DNA of 64,000 nucleotides from an uncultured Caldilineaceae bacterium (GTDB taxonomy: Bacteria; Chloroflexota; Anaerolineae; Caldilineales; Caldilineaceae). This document shows positions 54,840 to 63,768 of this stretch, in pieces; the stretch's first letter is position 1; each line of letters begins with the position of its first letter. The notes beneath the pieces were generated by a model. The model had not been told where the DNA came from, made no database searches, and saw nothing but the letters and a program-made list of their open reading frames with translations. The position numbers and the translations under genes are program-made. Where the stretch lies: assembly GCA_951812725.1 (NCBI GenBank), contig OX638330.1:5373405-5437404 (forward strand). Direction: 5' to 3'.

Positions 54840-56588
54840 ATGATCGATCCAATCGAATCCCTCTCGTTTGCCATTCAAACAAATCCGGGCGTATATGCCC
54901 TCTTGCTCGGCTCCGGTATATCCAGACCAGCCGGGATTCCTACAGGTTGGGAGATCACTCTTGACTTGGCCGAAAAACTGGCAGTTCTGTGTGCAGAGGC
55001 ATGTGAACCAGACCCAGAACACTGGTTTCGAGGGAGGTTCGGAAAACCACCAGACTACTCTGTGCTTCTTGACGAATTGGCTAAGACACCTACCGAGCGG
55101 CAGCAACTCTTGCGACCCTACTTCGAAGCGAATGAACAGGAACGCGAGGAGGGGTTAAAGCAGCCGACCGCAGCCCACCATGCCATCGCGCAGTTGGCTG
55201 CACAAGGTTTTGTCAAAGTCATCATCACGACTAACTTTGATCGTCTGACTGAATCTGCATTGCGTGAAGCAGGTGTTGAACCGGCTGTCTTGAGTTCGCC
55301 CGACGATCTCAAAGGCGCGCTTCCGCTTCCCCATATGCAATGCTGCGTATTAAAGATACATGGCGATTATCTCGATACGCGCATTCGCAACACTCCCGAC
55401 GAGCTTGACGAGTATCCGGAGGAAATCAATCGCTTTCTGGACCGTGTGTTTGATGAGTTTGGCCTTGTCGTATGTGGCTGGTCCGCGAAATGGGACGGCG
55501 CATTACTGGACGCGATATGTCGCACTCCCGCCCGCCGCTTCACTACCTTTTGGGCGGCGGATCGGGAGCCTAGCGATGAAGCGCAACGGCTAATAGAAAA
55601 TCGCCGCGCAGAAGTCATTCCTATCGAAGACGCCGATTCCTTCCTTCAGAAGGTCCAGCACAAAGTAGAGGCGATTGAAGAGTTCCGGAAGCCCCACCCG
55701 CTATCGACGGAAGCCGCTGTCGCGAGTCTAAAACGCTTCCTGTCTGAACCAAGATACAAGATTCAACTTGCAGACCTGATTGATGAAACTGTCGAGCGTG
55801 TGATAGAGGAAACGTCCGGACCAGACTTTGATGCGAACAACCCGCCCCCAACCACGGAGACAGTTACATCACGCACTCGCAAATATGAGGCGGCCTGTTC
55901 CACACTGATTGCGATGGCGACTGTGGGAGGACGCTGGGCAGAAGTAGAGCACTGCAAAACCTGGCAACGTGCTCTACAGCAGCCATCTTGGACTCCTCGC
56001 CCCGGCGGAATAGTTGAGTGGTCTGATTTGCGGCTTTATCCAGGCATGCTTCTCCTCTACGCTTTGGGGCTAGGTGCCGTTGAAGCGGACCGGCTTGCCT
56101 TTCTTGGCCACTTATTTTCAACTGCAGTTCGTCGAGAGAACAACGAAAGGCTGACTGCTGTACAAGCCTTCGCGCCCTATCATCGATTTGAGCCCGGAAG
56201 TCCGATGACGATGTTGGAAGGAATGGAGAATTACCAACTTCCTCTCAACGAATGGATGTTTAATACTTTGCGAAAGTTCACCAAAGGATTGATTCCTGAT
56301 GAAGATCGATACCGCCTCGACTTTGTCAAGCTTGAGATGCTCATGTCAATGAACAGTGTATACCGACGCAGCCCAGATTGGCGGGGGCAAACCAGGGGCA
56401 TTTTCTTGTACAACTTTGAGACCGCTGGGGTTGTCCTCCAAGAGATTACAGATTCCATCGCCGACCATCGCGACGATTCGCCTTTCGTTAAGGCAGACAT
56501 TTTCGGCCAGACTTCTGAGGATTGTATGCAGCGTATTGATGGCTTGCAGCAGTGGATTTCTACAAAGGCCATCAGACGGTTCTCATGA
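54840..56588 (+). CDS. SIR2-domain defence protein (NADase-type)
   Basis: I chose ATG 54840 over GTG 54825 because GTGAAAGGG precedes it (582 residues). Residues 1-270 are a SIR2 fold: GSGISRPAGIPTGWE near 23, ITTNFDRLTE near 130, KIHGDYLDTR (catalytic His) near 178, and GWSAKWDGALL near 215. The C-terminal ~300 residues are an unknown helical domain, presumably the sensor. SIR2 proteins of this layout deplete NAD on phage infection (as in Thoeris ThsA and DSR proteins). No ThsB or Argonaute partner is visible. Confidence 0.87.
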   Translation: MIDPIESLSFAIQTNPGVYALLLGSGISRPAGIPTGWEITLDLAEKLAVLCAEACEPDPEHWFRGRFGKPPDYSVLLDELAKTPTERQQLLRPYFEANEQEREEGLKQPTAAHHAIAQLAAQGFVKVIITTNFDRLTESALREAGVEPAVLSSPDDLKGALPLPHMQCCVLKIHGDYLDTRIRNTPDELDEYPEEINRFLDRVFDEFGLVVCGWSAKWDGALLDAICRTPARRFTTFWAADREPSDEAQRLIENRRAEVIPIEDADSFLQKVQHKVEAIEEFRKPHPLSTEAAVASLKRFLSEPRYKIQLADLIDETVERVIEETSGPDFDANNPPPTTETVTSRTRKYEAACSTLIAMATVGGRWAEVEHCKTWQRALQQPSWTPRPGGIVEWSDLRLYPGMLLLYALGLGAVEADRLAFLGHLFSTAVRRENNERLTAVQAFAPYHRFEPGSPMTMLEGMENYQLPLNEWMFNTLRKFTKGLIPDEDRYRLDFVKLEMLMSMNSVYRRSPDWRGQTRGIFLYNFETAGVVLQEITDSIADHRDDSPFVKADIFGQTSEDCMQRIDGLQQWISTKAIRRFS

Positions 56589-56761
56589 ATGGAAATTCCT
56601 TCAGGAGCAGGCAGATCATGACCGCCGGTATCTGGAGAGATAATAGAGGGGGAAGCGGCCCCGGTGCAGCGGAATTGCCGCGTAACCGCGTCATCTAATG
56701 TATCTAATACCGCCAGCAGCAGGCTGCGGCGGCCCTAAACGACACGAGGTGAATTATCACA
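56589..56761. other. Short gap before the Pycsar genes
   Basis: It contains CGCCAGCAGCAGGCTGCGGC, a partial GCAGC/GCTGC hairpin, and GAGGTGA upstream of the cyclase start. No gene. Confidence 0.3.
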
Positions 56762-57598
56762 TTGCTATTGGAAGGGGTCCTGGCGGACCTGACTTCACAG
56801 CTGGATGCCCAAGCCGCATTGGGCGTGCAGATTACGGCACTGAATGAAGTCCCGGAAGAGGGACCGGTCAACAAGGGCCTATGGTATCAGATTCCGAACG
56901 TCACCGCCGTGTTTGTTGACCTGAAGCGTTCGACTGAACTGAGTGCAGACAGCACCCCGAAGACATCAGCGTTCGCGTACACCTATTTCATTAGAGCGAT
57001 GGTTCTAATCTTCGAACGGTTCGGTTCCGACTACATCGACATACACGGCGACGGCGTCTTTGCTCTGTTCAGTGGTCCACAGTCCGAGTTTTGCGCCGTG
57101 GCCAGCGCGGTCACAGCAAGAACCCAGGTTGAACGCGACATTGCCGTTCGATTCGAGAAGGACACTACAACCGAATGGAAACTGACGGCCGGTGTCGGCA
57201 TAGACCGGGGCACACTACTTGTTCGACGACTGGGCCTTAGAGGCGCCAAGCAGAATGAAGTGTGGGCAGGCAAGCCCGTAAACATGGCGGCGAAACTCAG
57301 TTCGGTGGCATGTTCCAACCAGATGGTGGTGACCGATCGGGTTTTCTCTCGATACGAGCAAGCTTCCTATATCCGGCGGCGGGCTCTCCTCTGGACCTGC
57401 GGCTGCAGTGACGGTGTCCAGGGCGATGGCCTTGATATTCCCATCGGTGAGACAGAATGTCTGTGGAACGAAGAGTCAGCGCCCACAGAGATGGGTCTGG
57501 ATTTCGATCATCTCTACAGATTGAAATCAAAATGGTGCTGCGTACACGGCGTCGAGTTCTGCGAGACAATAGTGACTGGCTGCAGACCTGAAGAATAA
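56762..57598 (+). CDS. pycC: Pycsar nucleotide cyclase (PycC-like)
   Basis: The 278-residue protein starts at TTG 56762 (an in-frame stop lies at 56750-56752 and no ATG follows upstream). It has a class III cyclase core: VFVDLKRSTELS near 50 with the first metal Asp, and YIDIHGDGVFALFSG near 95 with the second. NEVWAGKPVNMAAKL near 165 follows. Class III cyclases of Pycsar make cCMP or cUMP on infection. The identification rests mainly on the adjacent membrane effector, 2 bases downstream. Nucleobase choice cannot be read. Confidence 0.85.
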   Translation: MLLEGVLADLTSQLDAQAALGVQITALNEVPEEGPVNKGLWYQIPNVTAVFVDLKRSTELSADSTPKTSAFAYTYFIRAMVLIFERFGSDYIDIHGDGVFALFSGPQSEFCAVASAVTARTQVERDIAVRFEKDTTTEWKLTAGVGIDRGTLLVRRLGLRGAKQNEVWAGKPVNMAAKLSSVACSNQMVVTDRVFSRYEQASYIRRRALLWTCGCSDGVQGDGLDIPIGETECLWNEESAPTEMGLDFDHLYRLKSKWCCVHGVEFCETIVTGCRPEE

Positions 57599-57600
57599 TC

Positions 57601-58110
57601 ATGGAAGAACGTCTGAAGTCCCATTACGAGTCATTGTCGCGCTCCATAGCGTTTACCAAGACGGCCGACGCCAAAGCGACGCCCGTCCTGGCGCTCCAAA
57701 TCGCGATCCTCGGTGCATTGGCGGCCAGATTCGAGAAACTGATTCCCGCTCTTTTGGCCGAACCGTGGTGTTTTGAGAGAGCATTTCTCTGGGTCATACT
57801 CGGCGTTTACCTTTTCTTCATGGGCGCTGCCGTTGCCATGGCAGCCCGGGTCTACATGCCAACGCACCCTCGAACCGGCCAATCTCTCATCTACTTCGAA
57901 GACATCGCCGCGATGCGCAGCGAGGAGTTTGTGAAGCGATCCAAGGAGATGTCTTCAGACGTGATTGAAGAACAGCTACTCAGCCAAATCCACATTGTTT
58001 CCCATATAGCCAGCGCCAAGATGAGCAGAGTTCGCTGTGCCTTCTGGTTGAGTGGAGTGTCGCTAGTCCTGGGTCTCATTCTTCTGGCCTGGGGGAGCGT
58101 CCGGCCCTGA
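57601..58110 (+). CDS. pycTM: Pycsar membrane effector (PycTM-like)
   Basis: The 169-residue protein starts 2 bases after the cyclase stop. TKTADAKATPVLALQIAILG is the signature-like start of the DUF5706 Pycsar effector family. Hydrophobic segments lie at about 28-45, 60-85 (AFLWVILGVYLFFMGAAVAM) and 146-166. In this family cyclic CMP/UMP binding is thought to make the protein permeabilise the inner membrane. Two-gene layout and spacing match Pycsar. Confidence 0.85.
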   Translation: MEERLKSHYESLSRSIAFTKTADAKATPVLALQIAILGALAARFEKLIPALLAEPWCFERAFLWVILGVYLFFMGAAVAMAARVYMPTHPRTGQSLIYFEDIAAMRSEEFVKRSKEMSSDVIEEQLLSQIHIVSHIASAKMSRVRCAFWLSGVSLVLGLILLAWGSVRP

Positions 58111-58424
58111 ATATGCAATACAGCGCGAAAAACGCCTTGATCCACGCCGTCTGAACGGCACTAAGCGCTCTGATCGGCGCCGGCCGCATTCGGACGGATG
58201 CGCTTTCTCTAATCCTTCGTGTGGTCCAAGTATTGGGGCTCACCCTACTGCGGCTCTGGACAGTTTATGTAGTTCCCGTTTGACACTAGGACTTTCCGTG
58301 CGGATTGCGCATTGGTATCGCGCCTTACATGTCGGCCTTTGCGCGCTACGAAATAAGCAATACGTAACACGCAATGAGCGGGTTCTCAAATTGAACGCAC
58401 ATTAGGTTGTAAAGGAAGGGTCAA
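58111..58424. other. Gap with one IS-like end
   Basis: No gene. GTGGTCCAAGTATTGGGGCT (58221-58240) is an IS3-like end. The last 40 bases before the lipoprotein gene contain GAAAGGGTC-type ribosome-site sequence. Confidence 0.35.
58221..58244 (+). repeat. Solo IS3-like end
   Basis: GTGGTCCAAGTATTGGGGCT matches 61478-61504 at most positions, in the same orientation. Confidence 0.4.
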
Positions 58425-58865
58425 ATGAATAAGTATACAAACGGGATTTCAGCGATACTTGCGATTTTCATTTTTTCTGCATGTGTTGCTATTCCAGAAA
58501 AGCCTCCGGTAACACCTGCCCCAAAACCTGAAAGGAAAGTGTCAGAGTTAGCAAATGCGCTCGCTAAACTATACCGTGCCGATAATATCGACGAAATTCG
58601 TGACCGGCTGACCGATCTGGAAGAATGTATTTTTCAGGTGATTGAGGGTGAAAACATTTTCGAACCTGTTCTAACACCTGAAGAGTTGGATGCTTTAGTC
58701 ATCTATATGGTGGGCTCCTTTCAGACAGCTGTGAGATTTAATCGCTTTGAGGCATTCAAAAGCGGCAAACTGGATACGTACTATGATCCCGACACCAACG
58801 TCAAGGAAGAGCAAGTAATCCAAGAGCTTGATTGGGCCATAGACGACTTTTGCAGCGGGATGTGA
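58425..58865 (+). CDS. Small lipoprotein
   Basis: The 146-residue protein has a short signal with lipobox FSAC (Cys near residue 20), then a Pro-rich linker and a helical acidic domain. Ribosome-site-like GGAAGGG precedes the ATG. It is probably anchored to the membrane outer face. It is adjacent to Pycsar, but nothing links it to that system beyond position. Confidence 0.75.
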   Translation: MNKYTNGISAILAIFIFSACVAIPEKPPVTPAPKPERKVSELANALAKLYRADNIDEIRDRLTDLEECIFQVIEGENIFEPVLTPEELDALVIYMVGSFQTAVRFNRFEAFKSGKLDTYYDPDTNVKEEQVIQELDWAIDDFCSGM

Positions 58866-59226
58866 ATGAAATGTCTGCGTAGGCGGTGACGTGGGCTGAA
58901 GTGGGCCCCAAGAACTGGACCACAAGTCAAGGTGTATATAACGAGAGATTCACCATATCAGTGGAGGGGCGGTTCAATGGCCAAGGGTCGTCGTCGGCAG
59001 TTCTGGGAACACCGAAGTGTCTTCTGAGTTGTGAGCGTGGACCTGTCGAATCAGAGCAAGCCGGCCAAGGGCCAGCTTTCCAAATGCCGATTGCATCACT
59101 GGACTCACTATGATAAAATCTTCGCCTGGACCAGATCGCCGTTCGCGCTTGGGCATGGGCTGTGAGCGCCTAGCCCGAATCGTGTGTTGACAGGATTAAT
59201 CGCAGAGATCGCGGGAGTAAACAGCA
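58866..59226. other. Gap with one inverted IS-like end
   Basis: It holds GTGGGCCCCAAGAACTGGAC (58901-58920), the same IS end in reverse orientation. No gene is convincing. GGGAG precedes the HNH gene start. Confidence 0.35.
58901..58924 (-). repeat. Solo IS3-like end, reverse orientation
   Basis: GTGGGCCCCAAGAACTGGAC then CACA is the reverse complement form of the end found at 61478-61504. Confidence 0.4.
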
Positions 59227-59970
59227 ATGGCTGCCAAGAAGAAAGAGAAACGGTGCGTGTACTGTCACTCTTCTGAAGACGTGTCCCGCGATCACATTCC
59301 CCCCAGGAGCTTGTTCCCTAAACCGAGGCCCTCGAATCTCATAACTGTGCCGTGTTGTCGCAACTGCCACGAAAAACTCACCGAGAAAGACGAGTATTTC
59401 CGCAACTTTCTCATCTTTTCACCGCAATGCCGGGGGCACGTCGCAGCAAGGCAGTTACAGAAGAGCGGGTTACGATCACTGCAGGACCCGAATGCAGGAG
59501 AACTCTCAAATCCACTCTTCAATTTTAGGAATCGGCGCTGGCCTGGGAATCTGCTCAGTTCACTGCCATTTGATTACGGCGCGTCTGTCGCTCCCGACGA
59601 CGAACGTATCGAGGCCGTAATTGAGAGGATTATTGTCGGTCTGTTTTGGAAAGAGACCGACAAATATCTGCCGCTCGATTATTCAGTGGACGTTGTTGGC
59701 AGCTATGACTCCACGTACATGGAATGGCAAGTTCAACAATCGGTCCGCAGGTTACAGAACGAGGAGGCACCTGCAGATATCGGCGAAGGCGTCTTCCAAT
59801 ACTGGTGGTCGTGGGCAGAGCCCACCCAGCCCGGGGAAACGCACAGATCCGATTGGATGCTACAATTCTATGAAGGCACGACATTCCTGTGCAGAGTTGC
59901 CAGACACCAGGAGAGCATGAATCCCTCACACCAGAGGCTTTTCGCCCTGCCTGGCTATCTCGGGCGCTAG
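59227..59970 (+). CDS. HNH-like zinc-binding protein
   Basis: The 247-residue protein begins RCVYCHSSEDVSRDHIPPRS, then VPCCRNCHEKLTEKDEYFRN. This gives two CxxC pairs around DHIPP, the pattern of HNH endonucleases with the His of the catalytic pair in DHIPP. The remaining ~160 residues are a second domain of unknown type. Free-standing HNH proteins are frequent in defence and mobile islands. Activity is inferred. Confidence 0.7.
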   Translation: MAAKKKEKRCVYCHSSEDVSRDHIPPRSLFPKPRPSNLITVPCCRNCHEKLTEKDEYFRNFLIFSPQCRGHVAARQLQKSGLRSLQDPNAGELSNPLFNFRNRRWPGNLLSSLPFDYGASVAPDDERIEAVIERIIVGLFWKETDKYLPLDYSVDVVGSYDSTYMEWQVQQSVRRLQNEEAPADIGEGVFQYWWSWAEPTQPGETHRSDWMLQFYEGTTFLCRVARHQESMNPSHQRLFALPGYLGR

Positions 59971-60140
59971 CCGCCAAGCCGACCCACTCTTACCTGGACT
60001 TCATGGCAACCTGACCGCCCCGCAGGTATCGGAAGTTTCGATGTCGCGCAGCAACTGGGTGATCCCCAAAGATCTGATGGTTTCCTGCCCAGCTGGCTCA
60101 GCCAAGCAACACGAAAATGCGCTTATCGTATAGTAGAATA

Positions 60141-60635
60141 ATGACGAGGAGGCAAGAGCGTTTGGCAACTACAGCGATTTTCTATAGAGGCATGTACAAG
60201 CATCAGTTGGAGCAAATGCTCAAAACCCAGGAGCAGGAAAAGAACATACGTCTTTTCATGCAGCCATATTCAGAGTACCCGATAAAGGAGTTGAAAGACG
60301 ATCTCCCTAGCCCAATGAACCCTGTCCTTCTCTATCTCTCCACGAATGACAATTTTGCGAGGGTCTCTTGGCGGGCGGAAATTATCGTATGGAAAGACAA
60401 GCAGAAGTTAAGCGCGAAAGAGCAGAAGCAAATTGATAGCGAGGTAAGGCACTACGATTCTGGACTTTACGGCATTGATGAGGGGATGGTCAATCTTCTC
60501 CAACTCCGTAATCTGGTAAACCTTGACGCTGGATTTTCTGTGACGGAATTGACGAAAACCAAAGACGGAGGATCGGTCTCACAGAAAGCGTTTCGGTCCG
60601 GCTGGGTTTACGTTAGAGAACGAGAATCGCGTTAA
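60141..60635 (+). CDS. Hypothetical protein
   Basis: The 164-residue frame starts at ATG 60141. A perfect AGGAGG (60147-60152) sits 9 bases before an in-frame TTG at 60162, so the true start may be there. The sequence is helical and charged (KHQLEQMLKTQEQEKNIRLF) and then beta-rich, with no recognisable motif. It lies within the defence island, alone. Confidence 0.6.
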   Translation: MTRRQERLATTAIFYRGMYKHQLEQMLKTQEQEKNIRLFMQPYSEYPIKELKDDLPSPMNPVLLYLSTNDNFARVSWRAEIIVWKDKQKLSAKEQKQIDSEVRHYDSGLYGIDEGMVNLLQLRNLVNLDAGFSVTELTKTKDGGSVSQKAFRSGWVYVRERESR

Positions 60636-60640
60636 AATGA

Positions 60641-60662
60641 CTAGGTCTCGTTGACAATTGGC
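60641..60662. repeat. 22 bp sequence shared inversely with 29852-29873
   Basis: It is the exact reverse complement of 29852-29873 (contains TCGTTGACAATTGGC). CCGCGGAGG-type repeats follow at 60745-60870, as at the first site. Confidence 0.75.
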
Positions 60663-60744
60663 AAAGGCCTCTTAAGGGCTGACAAATGCAAGCCCTCATC
60701 GACCTTACGCGACAGAAAAAGCGACTTCTTTAACCGTCCGCGAA

Positions 60745-60870
60745 CCAGAAAGATGTTCTTCGCGCTCCTTCGCGCCTCTTCGCGGATCAAAAGAAGCAGT
60801 TAAGCCGTTCTCCGTGACCCGCCGTGGATCAAAAGCAGTTAGATGTCCTTCATGCCCCTTCGTGGATAGA
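60745..60870 (-). repeat. Degenerate CCGCGGAGG-type repeat
   Basis: Contains TTCGCGCTCCTTCGCGCCTC, TTCTCCGTGACCCGCCGTGG and CCCCTTCGTGGATAGA, separated by AAAAGCAGTTA spacers. It is more decayed than the arrays at 37.6 and 42.8 kb. Confidence 0.7.
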
Positions 60871-61139
60871 ACAGGTTTTGCCGTAGATATCCCGGTTCAG
60901 GCAAACGTCAACGAGCCCTAAGACTCTGTCTCGGCATGATCTTTTATCCATTGCCGGCGCTTAACTGACAATATGATTGGCCCCAATCGCTGGGCCTCGA
61001 AATGGGAATAATAAGCTGCATCCAGGCGGATGCGTTGCGCGCTGATCGGCAACGGGCGGTCTGCCGCCATCAGTGCTCTTAGTTCTCTTCCGCTGACGCC
61101 CGCAGGACCGCACGCTGGTTATCGACCATGCGCCGTATT

Positions 61140-61424
61140 TCACTGACCCGGGCCTTCAACTTTACATTTTAGCCACCTGATTTCCTTCTTGAGACGCTCT
61201 ATCTGTTCATAAAGCTCTGATTCCCGCGCCCCCTGCTCGCGCTCGCCCTTCGCGGCGAAGACGTTGGCCCCGTCTTCCAGCAACTGCCGTTTCCAGGCCC
61301 CTATCAGGTTGGCATGAACCCCGTACTCACTCGATAGCTGCCGTATCGTCTTACCGCCTTCAAGCGCTTCCAGCGCAACCCGAAACTTGAAGGCTGCCGC
61401 GTGTCGCCACCGTTTCTTGACCAT
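61140..61424 (-). CDS. IS3-family OrfA (transposase first frame)
   Basis: The 94-residue protein has a helix-turn-helix (RHAAAFKFRVALEALEGGKT, TIRQLSSEYGVHANLIGAWK) followed by a leucine-rich segment (ESELYEQIERLKKEIRWLKC), as in IS3-family OrfA proteins. The catalytic OrfB with the DDE motif is not found downstream on the minus strand, so the element is truncated and cannot move by itself. Confidence 0.82.
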   Translation of the reverse strand: MVKKRWRHAAAFKFRVALEALEGGKTIRQLSSEYGVHANLIGAWKRQLLEDGANVFAAKGEREQGARESELYEQIERLKKEIRWLKCKVEGPGQ

Positions 61425-61504
61425 CGTTCTGCCCCTCCACAGGCTCGGTGAATTGCTCCACCGCTACACCTTAGAATGTGGTCCAGTCTTTGGGGCCAGG
61501 CTCA
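61140..61504 (-). mobile_element. Truncated IS3-family element
   Basis: It consists of OrfA plus one terminal sequence. On the minus strand the end reads TGAGCCTGGCCCCAAAGACT, starting TG as IS3 ends do (61504 inward). The other end and OrfB are missing. Confidence 0.6.
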
Positions 61505-61651
61505 CAGTTCCGTGACGGCTCATATCGCTTTGTTCCGGCCAATCCAAGACATCAGCCTTTCTTGGCTCATTCCTCAACGCAACACGGTTAGCAGTTGAAT
61601 TTGCATAAAGTTAGGTAGTTTATGTGATTCTTGTAAGATCGCTAATTTCGC

Positions 61652-61665
61652 TATAGAATAACTTT
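61652..61665 (+). promoter_or_regulatory. Promoter of the AAA ATPase, likely leaderless
   Basis: TATAGAAT (61652-61659) is only 6 bases before the ATG, in an AT-rich region with no ribosome site. A transcript from this -10 would start at or just before the ATG. Confidence 0.4.
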
Positions 61666-62850
61666 ATGGACCCCATTCGAAATCCGTACGCGCCAGGCGC
61701 AGGCACACGTCCGCCTGAGATGGTGGGTCGTGATGACCTTCAGGAGGCTGCGCGTATCGCCCTCGAAAGAATCAGGCTTGGCCGTCCAAGCAAGAGTATC
61801 GTGATGGTGGGTCTGCGTGGCGTTGGTAAGACCGTACTGCTTGACCAGATAGCGGAAGACGCCGAGGCCAACCGCTTGATAGCGTTGCGAATAGAGGCGT
61901 CGGAACAGCGTTCTTTGCCCTCGATAATTGCACCGCAGTTGCGATCTGCACTGATAAGACTCTCCAACCAGGAAGCTGTGCGAGCACTCGCCCAGAGAGC
62001 GTTAAGAGCGCTGGCGGGTTTCGCTAGCTCACTTAAGGTAAAGTACCAGGATATCGAAGTTGGGATTGACGCCGACCCTGAACCGGGCCTGGCGGACAAT
62101 GGCGACCTGGGAATAGACCTGCAAGACCTTCTTGAGGCTGTGGGCGTTGCGGCTAAGGCGGATAACAGTTGCGTCGCCCTTTTTATCGATGAACTCCAGT
62201 ATGTCGAAAAAGAGCAACTGGCCGCTCTGATAACTGCCCTGCATCGCGATGCCCAGAGGCGGTTGCCCGTGACGATGGTGGGAGCCGGTCTACCGCAGCT
62301 CAGAGGCGCAATGGGCAACGCCAAGTCTTATGCTGAAAGGCTCTTCGATTTCCCCGAAGTGGGGCCTCTGTCGTCCAGTGATGCCAGGATTGCTATTTCC
62401 AAGCCTGCCCATGATGAGGGCGTGGAGATAGAAGCAGATGTTCTCGACGCCGTCGTCAATCGAACGCAAGGCTATCCCTACTTCTTGCAGGTCTGGGGGA
62501 AACATCTTTGGGACGTAGCAGAAGATTCTCCGATCACGGAGGCGAACTTTATTCCTGCCTCGACCCGGGCCATAGCGGATCTTGACCAGAGTTTCTTCCT
62601 TGTCCGGTTCGATAGGCTTACGCCTTCGGAGAAAAAATATTTGAGAGCAATGGCGGGATTGGGTGATGGCCCCCATCGGTCGGGTGACATCGCGCAAGTG
62701 ATGGATCGCACCGTGACCTCGTTGGCCCCTACCCGCGCCCAGTTAATCAACAAAGGAATGATCTGGAGTCCTGGCCACGGCGACACCGCCTTCACCGTTC
62801 CTATGTTCAACGAATTCATGCTGCGGACCGTCCCCGATCTGGATCTTTGA
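61666..62850 (+). CDS. AAA/STAND-type ATPase
   Basis: The 394-residue protein has Walker A VGLRGVGKT near residue 48, Walker B ALFIDELQYVEK near residue 175 and a later RLFDFPEVGPLSSSDA (sensor/helical bundle). The C-terminus ends with a winged-helix-like segment (TSLAPTRAQLINKGMIW). Similar AAA proteins (ORC/Cdc6-like or NACHT-like) occur in defence and conflict loci. There is no fused effector domain. Its partner, if any, is not adjacent on the left. Confidence 0.75.
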   Translation: MDPIRNPYAPGAGTRPPEMVGRDDLQEAARIALERIRLGRPSKSIVMVGLRGVGKTVLLDQIAEDAEANRLIALRIEASEQRSLPSIIAPQLRSALIRLSNQEAVRALAQRALRALAGFASSLKVKYQDIEVGIDADPEPGLADNGDLGIDLQDLLEAVGVAAKADNSCVALFIDELQYVEKEQLAALITALHRDAQRRLPVTMVGAGLPQLRGAMGNAKSYAERLFDFPEVGPLSSSDARIAISKPAHDEGVEIEADVLDAVVNRTQGYPYFLQVWGKHLWDVAEDSPITEANFIPASTRAIADLDQSFFLVRFDRLTPSEKKYLRAMAGLGDGPHRSGDIAQVMDRTVTSLAPTRAQLINKGMIWSPGHGDTAFTVPMFNEFMLRTVPDLDL

Positions 62851-63768
62851 TTCGGGCCGACGTTTGGTCTTGACGCAAAACATGTCTCGCAGAAATAGAG
62901 GCCACAAAAAACCTCAAAAGAGTCAAAGTCATTTGCGTCTGCTGCCGATTGCCTGAATAGCGGTCTGCGGGAGCAAAGTGCGGCTGTTCCGCGCAAGGCC
63001 GTGCAGTTGCCCAGAAAATCCGGTACGCCTCTGGCGTTCTTCCTGGCCCGTCGCGTGACGTCGCGGATAGATCGGTCTGGTTTAACAGAGTAGTCAAGCT
63101 GAGTATATCTCGCACAGGCCTAAAGGCGCCCCGTTCTTGTTGAACTTTGAACGGTCTTTCACAAGTGCTGGCGGAATCTGGAGTGAGATCGGGGCCTCCT
63201 CAAATATGTCGCGCACTCGACAGTGCAGAAAAGCGCAGGCAGGAATTCCTGAAATCATGGTGCGATATTCAGGCAGGCAAGGAAGCCCAATAGATTCAAC
63301 CGTGAATCTGAAGTTGGACGCACCGCGCAACGCTTTGCCCTTAATTGCTCCTTGACTAAATCTATACTTGGCCTCTGAGACTGGCCGACCAACAGGCAAA
63401 GCAGAGTGCGTCCGCTCTGCTGCGGCAGACCGCTAATTGACGACATGACTCTCTGACCCTTGAATTGCCCTTGATGCACTTTGGCTTACGGTATGTCCCT
63501 ATGTTTGAACCACGAAGCCGGAAGAGCAGAGTTTATTTGACGTGCTGCAGCAGCCCACCGTATGTTAACCCGTCCCTTCCCCATTTGGCTGCCTCCACCT
63601 ACAGGGTGCACTTTTTGCTTTACGCCATGGCCCCAGTCCAGACTTTGGGGCAAAATCCCGAAGAGTCGCCAAGGGACGCCTGATCTGTGGCTGGAATGTG
63701 GGTGAAATGCCGCATCGCCGAAGGCAAGAGCTCGCGCTATGCTAACCACGCAAACACAGAGGCATATC
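62851..63768. other. Long gap before darT
   Basis: About 920 bases. It contains a weak CCGCGG-like repeat (63015-63075) and an IS3-like end (63628-63651). A minus-strand open frame at 63094-63399 has a Cys/His-containing middle but no ribosome site. I see no gene I can support. Confidence 0.3.
63628..63651 (+). repeat. Solo IS3-like end
   Basis: GGCCCCAGTCCAGACTTTGG then GGC resembles the ends listed elsewhere, about 120 bases before darT. Confidence 0.4.

Noticed and set aside
63094..63399. 101-codon minus-strand frame
   Set aside because: No ribosome site, no recognisable domain, and doubtful composition. Left as gap.
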